NCBI GenBank assembly: GCA_000961595.1
Contig: LADO01000008.1
Coordinates: 1 to 53,484, forward strand
From: Peptococcaceae bacterium BRH_c4b
Lineage (GTDB): Bacteria > Bacillota > Desulfotomaculia > Desulfotomaculales > Desulfocucumaceae
DNA: 53,484 nt
Reading direction: 5' to 3'
Both the position numbers and the translations under genes were made by a program. This document shows positions 49,963 through 53,484 of this stretch, one piece after another. Position 1 is the first letter of the stretch; each line of letters opens with the position of its first letter. Below the pieces are notes generated by a model, which searched no databases, had not been told where the DNA came from, and saw only the letters and a list, made by a program, of their open reading frames with translations.

Positions 49963-50700
49963 ATGAAAGTCAACTCAACGGAGTTGCAGAACAACTTCGG
50001 AAAATACCTGATGCTTGCAGCGCAGGAGGATATCATAATTACGCGAAACGGTATGGAAATAGCAAAACTGTCGGCCATAAGAGATGTGGTCTCAGATCAC
50101 GGCGCGGTGCCCGGCACGGTAATGGAAAAGGCGGTAGTATACGGTTACGGCGGCAGAAAGGCATCCTACGAGGAGTTTCTGGAATTGACCAGAGATACCG
50201 AAGAAAGATACGAATACATTGATGGTGAGATATACCAGCTGGCCTCACCTAAAACCGCGCACCAGACAACTTTAACCGAACTTTTTGTGATTTTTTACAA
50301 TTGGTTTCAGGGGAAAAAGTGTATTACCCTGATTGCCCCTTATGATATTACACTCAAAAGAAGCCCAGAGAATATTAATGTTGTCCAGCCCGATATCATG
50401 GTCATTTGCGACCTTGAGGAAAAGTTGGATGAAAACGACTATTACAAGGGTATTCCGGCACTTGTGGTGGAGATTTTGTCAGAGAGTACGCGGAGCAAGG
50501 ATTTGGTAAAAAAGCTTGACTTATACATGTCATGCGATGTCAGTGAATACTGGATTGTGAACCCGATAAGCAAAGAAGTTACCGTTTATCTTTTTGAAGA
50601 CAAAAACATCAGCAGAAATATCACTTACAGAAAACACGAGATCGTGCAGTCCTACTTTTTTGAAGGATTATGCGCAGAGCTTGACAGAGTCTTTAAATAG
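49963..50700 (+). CDS. Phd/YefM antitoxin-like domain fused to Uma2 nuclease-like domain
   Basis: The 245-aa protein joins two domains. Residues 1-40 (KVNSTELQNNFGKYLMLAAQ, EDIIITRNGMEIAKLS) are the Phd/YefM DNA-binding antitoxin fold. Residues 67-240 are a Uma2 (DUF820) PD-(D/E)xK nuclease-like domain with YIDGEIYQLASP, QPDIMVICDLEE (D144), ALVVEILSESTRSKDLVKKL (E170, K183) and EYWIVNP. All candidate metal-binding residues are present. GGGAGGTG fixes the ATG at 49963. It has no toxin partner. It may be a self-regulated nuclease; the function of Uma2 proteins is poorly known. Confidence 0.85.
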   Translation: MKVNSTELQNNFGKYLMLAAQEDIIITRNGMEIAKLSAIRDVVSDHGAVPGTVMEKAVVYGYGGRKASYEEFLELTRDTEERYEYIDGEIYQLASPKTAHQTTLTELFVIFYNWFQGKKCITLIAPYDITLKRSPENINVVQPDIMVICDLEEKLDENDYYKGIPALVVEILSESTRSKDLVKKLDLYMSCDVSEYWIVNPISKEVTVYLFEDKNISRNITYRKHEIVQSYFFEGLCAELDRVFK

Positions 50701-50751
50701 GCCCGGGGGTAAGCCGTATAAACCCGGGCCGGGTCGGGTTCAATTTTTTTT
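50700..50751 (+). terminator. Terminator of the Phd-Uma2 gene
   Basis: GGCCCGGG pairs with CCCGGGCC starting within the stop codon, and AACCCG pairs with CGGGTT before CAATTTTTTTT. Confidence 0.7.
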
Positions 50752-50792
50752 CCATACTATAGTTGATCTATGAATGGGATGCTTTAAAGTTA

Positions 50793-50905
50793 TCAGTCTC
50801 TGTCCCCTCCTAAGATGCCTCCCAGAATGCCCCCGCCTATACCGGCGATGCCTCTCTGTTCATCCCTTTGCTGAAAGCGTGAGGCTGCCACAATCCGGTC
50901 GGCCA
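50793..50905 (-). pseudogene. Gly-rich C-terminal fragment
   Basis: On the minus strand LADRIVAASRFQQRDEQRGI followed by AGIGGGILGGILGGDRD ends with TGA at 50795-50793. It is in a different frame from the truncated ORF at 50860 and directly abuts it, so the end of one gene has been joined to the start of another. Family unknown. Confidence 0.45.
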
Positions 50906-51153
50906 AACGTGAAAAGGGCAGGCTTTTTGATCAATTCTTCAAACGATAATCCAATATGTTCTAGGTTAGCCGGTCTTTTACCTAAACCTAACATGCCGTA
51001 AATCCCCCGTAGAGAAAATAGTATTCTTATAATTTTTGATTTGTTTATATCTAAACTCCAAATAGCTTGAAAAACCTTCTCCTTTGATGAATTAATATTG
51101 ATTTTATGCTTTTCAACAAAGTCATATTTAGGTAAATAGTAATTTAGTCTCAT
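50860..51153 (-). pseudogene. N-terminal fragment of an SRPBCC-like protein
   Basis: The first 85 residues (LNYYLPKYDFVEKHKININS, KEKVFQAIWSLDINKSKIIR, ILFSLRGIYGMLG) fit the start of a START/SRPBCC-like family of about 170 residues; the pattern VEKHxIxIxAxxEKVxxAI is typical. The frame then leaves homologous text at about residue 85 (ALFTFG). It has a good ribosome site (GAGGGAAATG). The C-terminal half is lost. Confidence 0.5.
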
Positions 51154-51348
51154 TTTTCATTTCCCTCTTCTTTTTCTCCCCAAGCACGTGTCCGATCAAA
51201 CCTCGCAATATCAGGCGCAATTGTCTTTTTGCTTCCAGCAGCGGCTCCCGCACTTCTTCCGGCAGTTTTCCAAGCGCTCTTTTTTCCATTAACCGGTGAA
51301 TTTTCTGCAGGTTTTAACAAAGCATTCACCGCAGTCTCTGTCCGCCAT
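51128..51348 (-). pseudogene. Small Cys-rich protein after arsA, frameshifted
   Basis: The frame from ATG 51348 reads MADRDCGECFVKTCRKF and then stops, while the next frame reads KIHRLMEKRALGKLPEEVRE, PLLEAKRQLRLILRGLIGHV and LGEKKKREMKNETKLLFT to the stop at 51128. One extra A in the run AGAAAATTC would fuse them into a 73-aa protein. Its start lies within the last codons of arsA, so both are co-transcribed. Function unknown; three cysteines within ten residues suggest metal or arsenite-like binding. Confidence 0.6.
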
Positions 51349-52517
51349 TTTTCATACCCCCAAACTTTATTTTCAACACGCCGGCATCTAACTTCGCTCC
51401 AACGGCGTCCCTGCCCAGAAGTTTACGGGGCAAAAAGATATTTCGCTTATAATCTCCTACCCTGACGGTCAGCTCATCCCCCTTCTGGGATAGTGAGATA
51501 TCCACTTTCTCCACAAAGGGCAGAGTCAATTCCAACACATAGCCGTTTTCAGCCTGCCTAATCTTTTGTGTTTGCCCGCAGAAAAAGAACTTTTCGGGAG
51601 GTTTTTTTCCAAAATACGCACTGCCCATTTTTTCAAGAGCTTCAAAACCTACCACTTCCTCCATGAATAACGGCACGGTAAAGACAGGTACCGGACTGAA
51701 CTGGTCTTTGATGTACCGGAAGTAGGTATGGTGAACTTCCCCCCATTTTTCGAAGTACTGTCCCAGGTTTTCGGAAGGCAGCAACCGGTTGACAATCACG
51801 GCGTCCGTATTGAATCCATACAGGTTCAAATACATAAAGCTCCTTTCGGCTTCCCTGATGACCATTTTCTCCGGATTCACCACGATCCTGACGGAAGTAA
51901 TCTCCTGGTCGGTCAACACCTCATGCATTTTCCTAAGTTGTTGAAACAGCTCTGCAATACTGACCATGTTATCATCACCCGGCAGAGGCACTCCAAACAA
52001 CGGTTTGGATATAGGGCGGGCAATTTTTAAAAGGAGTTTTTCAACCGGGAAGATCTTTTCCAGCCACCACCTGAGGACATCGGGAAAACTGAGCAACCTG
52101 AGGGTTTCACCCGTGGGAGCACAGTCGACGATGACAACATCGTATTTCCCTTCCTTGCAGTGGTTAAGGATTTCGAGCAAGCTGAAAAGCTCCTCCAGTC
52201 CCGGGAAAACAACCAGTTCATCGGCAGTTATGTCTTTTATATTCTGGGATATGAGCAGTGCCGAAAGATATTCCTGCACCTTGCCCCAGCTCTTCTCCGC
52301 GCTGAACAAGGCGCTAATTTCCTGAGCCCAAAGGTTTTCCCGTATTTTTACCGGCTCATAGTTTAAGTTCCAGGTCAAAAGAATCACCAAGGCTGTGTGC
52401 GGCGTCCGTGCTGACCACTATGGTCTTTTCCCCCGATGCGGCAGAGGCAACGGCAGTTGCAGCGGCCAAACTGGTCTTCCCGACACCGCCTTTTCCTGTG
52501 TAGAGAATAATCCTCAC
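51326..52517 (-). pseudogene. arsA: ArsA/GET3-family ATPase with HSP20-like tail, one frameshift
   Basis: The N-terminal part, from GTG 52517, has the deviant Walker [20 protein letters not shown] and [16 protein letters not shown], then a stop. The remainder lies in the next frame from [20 protein letters not shown], with VVIVDCAPTGETLRLL, IVVNPEKMVIREAERSFMYL and INRLLP-like text. It ends in an alpha-crystallin-like domain (LELTLPFVEKVDISLSQKGD, KRNIFLPRKLLG). One extra A in CTTAAACTATGAG (near 52372) would explain the break. Bacterial ArsA homologues with such tails are not necessarily arsenite pumps; no arsB or arsR is nearby. Confidence 0.8.
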
Positions 52518-52633
52518 CCTTAGCACTCCCCCTAAAATCTTCAATTCATTTATTACCCTTACCGTAAATTTCGATTAATGATTATTTTATATTACGAAAT
52601 ATTTATGGAAAAAATTTTACACAGTACTTTGCA

Positions 52634-53049
52634 TTATTCTATTTCGATGCTTCTTCTCTGTTGTGCCGGTTTTTCATCCGGGTCCCGGGCGCTTTTTTGG
52701 AATTTTAGTATTACCTTCCGCACTAATTTCAGACCCGTTTCAAATTCTTCTTCCGTGAGCAAACTCCGTACCCTGTCAAGAAAATCATGAAAATGTTCTT
52801 TCAAATCCTCTACCAAAGCCTTGCCGTTGTCAGTAAGGGACACCGTTACGACTCTGCGGTCTTCTTCACTCCTGCCTCTTTGCAACAGTCCTTTTTTAAC
52901 CAGGCGGTCGACAATTCCGGTGGCAGTACTCATGGGCACAGACATACCCTGGGCCAGATTGCTCATGGTAATGGTTTGAAACTTTTCAGAAAGCATTAAT
53001 GCTAAAAGTTCAAACCGGGATATCGACAATTTATAATGCTCCCATAGAG
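52634..53049 (-). pseudogene. MarR-family regulator, N-terminus removed by IS3 insertion
   Basis: From WEHYKLSISRFELLALMLSE through NLAQGMSVPMSTATGIVDRL and GRSEEDRRVVTVSLTDNGKA, this is the winged-helix core of MarR. The usual 25-35 residue first helix is missing because the IS element begins at about 53050. A short start can be read from the IS end (TTG at about 53059), so a truncated protein might be made. It lies upstream of arsA; an ATTTCG/CGAAAT dyad (52567-52605) between them may have been its operator. Confidence 0.75.
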
Positions 53050-53087
53050 TGAGACACAAAATTTAAAATGTAAGTTATACTGGAAAC

Positions 53088-53411
53088 ATGAAAAAGCGAA
53101 ACCATTATTCAGCCGAATTTAAAAGCAAGGTGGTCCTGGAGGTGTTGCAGGAAGCCTCCACTGTCAATGAAATCGCCGCTAAGTATGGTATAAGCCCTGT
53201 GGTTATCGGCCGCTGGAAAAGCGAGTTTCTGGAACGAGCTGCCGAGGTGTTTAAAAAAGGCCCCTCCTCAGCCGAAAAGGAACTGGAAGAAAAGAACGAG
53301 AGAGTGGCCCAGTTAGAGCGTAAAGTCGGTCAGCTCACCTGCGAGGTGGACTGGCTCAAAAAAAAATCTGAAGAAATTATCGGACCAGACTGGAAGAAAA
53401 GATTTCGTTGA
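53088..53411 (+). CDS. IS3-family OrfA (transposase HTH subunit)
   Basis: The 107-aa protein has the HTH_Tnp_1 pattern: YSAEFKSKVVLEVLQE, EIAAKYGISPVVIGRWKSEF and a leucine-rich coiled coil, KNERVAQLERKVGQLTCEVD, ending with WLKKKSEE. OrfA binds the element's ends and is joined to OrfB by frameshifting. A run of nine A at 53358-53366 in the LKKK codons is the probable slip site. It starts 38 bases inside the IS end. Confidence 0.9.
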   Translation: MKKRNHYSAEFKSKVVLEVLQEASTVNEIAAKYGISPVVIGRWKSEFLERAAEVFKKGPSSAEKELEEKNERVAQLERKVGQLTCEVDWLKKKSEEIIGPDWKKRFR

Positions 53412-53484
53412 CCGAAACAATCCTCACATCAGCGTCAAACGTCAGGCCGAATTATTAAGCATAAATCGCACTAGCGTTTACCGC
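53368..53484 (+). CDS. IS3-family OrfB transposase, N-terminal end (partial)
   Basis: In the +1 frame relative to OrfA, the text LKKLSDQTGRKDFVDRNNPH is followed by ISVKRQAELLSINRTSVYR, the OrfB N-terminus. It continues beyond the window. The start coordinate marks where the frame leaves the A-run; the DDE motifs are outside. Confidence 0.75.
   Translation, partial: MKKLSDQTGRKDFVDRNNPHISVKRQAELLSINRTSVYR

Larger units (their letters stand above)
53050..53484 (+). mobile_element. IS3-family insertion sequence (left part, runs off window)
   Basis: The element starts with TGAGACACAAAATTT at 53050 (the IS3-type TG end), encodes orfA from 53088 and the beginning of orfB up to the window edge. 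It interrupts the MarR gene. Confidence 0.8.

Noticed and set aside
1-53484. CRISPR arrays, tRNA or rRNA genes
   Set aside because: No regularly spaced direct repeats of 25-40 bases, no cloverleaf with TTCGA arm and CCA-type end, and no rRNA-like stretch were seen on either strand. Very degenerate forms could escape reading by eye.

Overview
The window reads as chromosome of a spore-forming, anaerobic, moderately GC-rich Firmicute of the Desulfotomaculum/Pelotomaculum type (Peptococcaceae). The evidence is a spoIIP gene, the Firmicute gene order holA-rpsT-spoIIP-lepA-hemW-hrcA-grpE-dnaK-dnaJ-prmA-rsmE-mtaB-HIT-rpsU, a CIRCE site, a leucine T-box, strong Shine-Dalgarno sites with many TTG/GTG starts, a tungsten aldehyde:ferredoxin oxidoreductase (AOR), and a group III (archaeal-like) chaperonin in the dnaK operon. 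This assignment is inference from gene content; no database search was possible.

Region 1 (1-6990) is a molybdopterin/tungsten cofactor and AOR island. After the 5' end of an IS1634-type transposase come moaA, moaC and a MOSC protein, then a convergent AOR gene, then a MoaD/ThiS-like carrier, a ModE-type regulator, a MoeB/ThiF activating enzyme and a second MoaD-like protein without a Gly-Gly tail. A decayed second moaC-MOSC copy, collapsed by deletion, lies at 5676-5833.

Region 2 (7022-28795) is the conserved housekeeping and stress block: holA and rpsT on the minus strand, then spoIIP, lepA, hemW, CIRCE-hrcA, the group III chaperonin, grpE, dnaK, dnaJ, prmA, rsmE, mtaB, a HIT protein and rpsU. 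An insertion zone between rpsT and spoIIP (8.9-12.8 kb) carries a holin-like membrane protein, a trypsin-fold protease, exonuclease III, a broken radical SAM/SPASM gene and palindromic repeats. The usual gpr is absent there.

Region 3 (28.8-37.5 kb) has NfeD, a five-domain c-di-GMP enzyme with a degenerate receiver domain, a ClpP-fold serine protease, a DUF3786-like protein, a class A penicillin-binding protein, and a Leu T-box controlling a LeuA that stops where the leucine feedback domain normally begins.

Region 4 (37.5-53.5 kb) is accessory and decaying: methyltransferases (one broken), an M48 protease, a phosphoesterase, an Lhr-type helicase split in two, HicBA toxin-antitoxin behind a perfect operator palindrome, IS256 and IS91-type remnants, a second rsgA-like gene, a frameshifted CD3324-type gene, a Phd/YefM-Uma2 nuclease fusion behind 9-bp iterons, a frameshifted ArsA ATPase with a small Cys-rich partner, and a MarR gene truncated by an IS3-family element. 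Several frame breaks here sit in or next to short A-runs, so base-call error should be excluded before calling them pseudogenes.

No rRNA, tRNA or CRISPR array was found. The best candidates for follow-up are the Phd-Uma2 fusion with its iterons, the split Lhr, the feedback-domain-less LeuA under T-box control, and the tandem GGGGACATTCC hairpin repeats.
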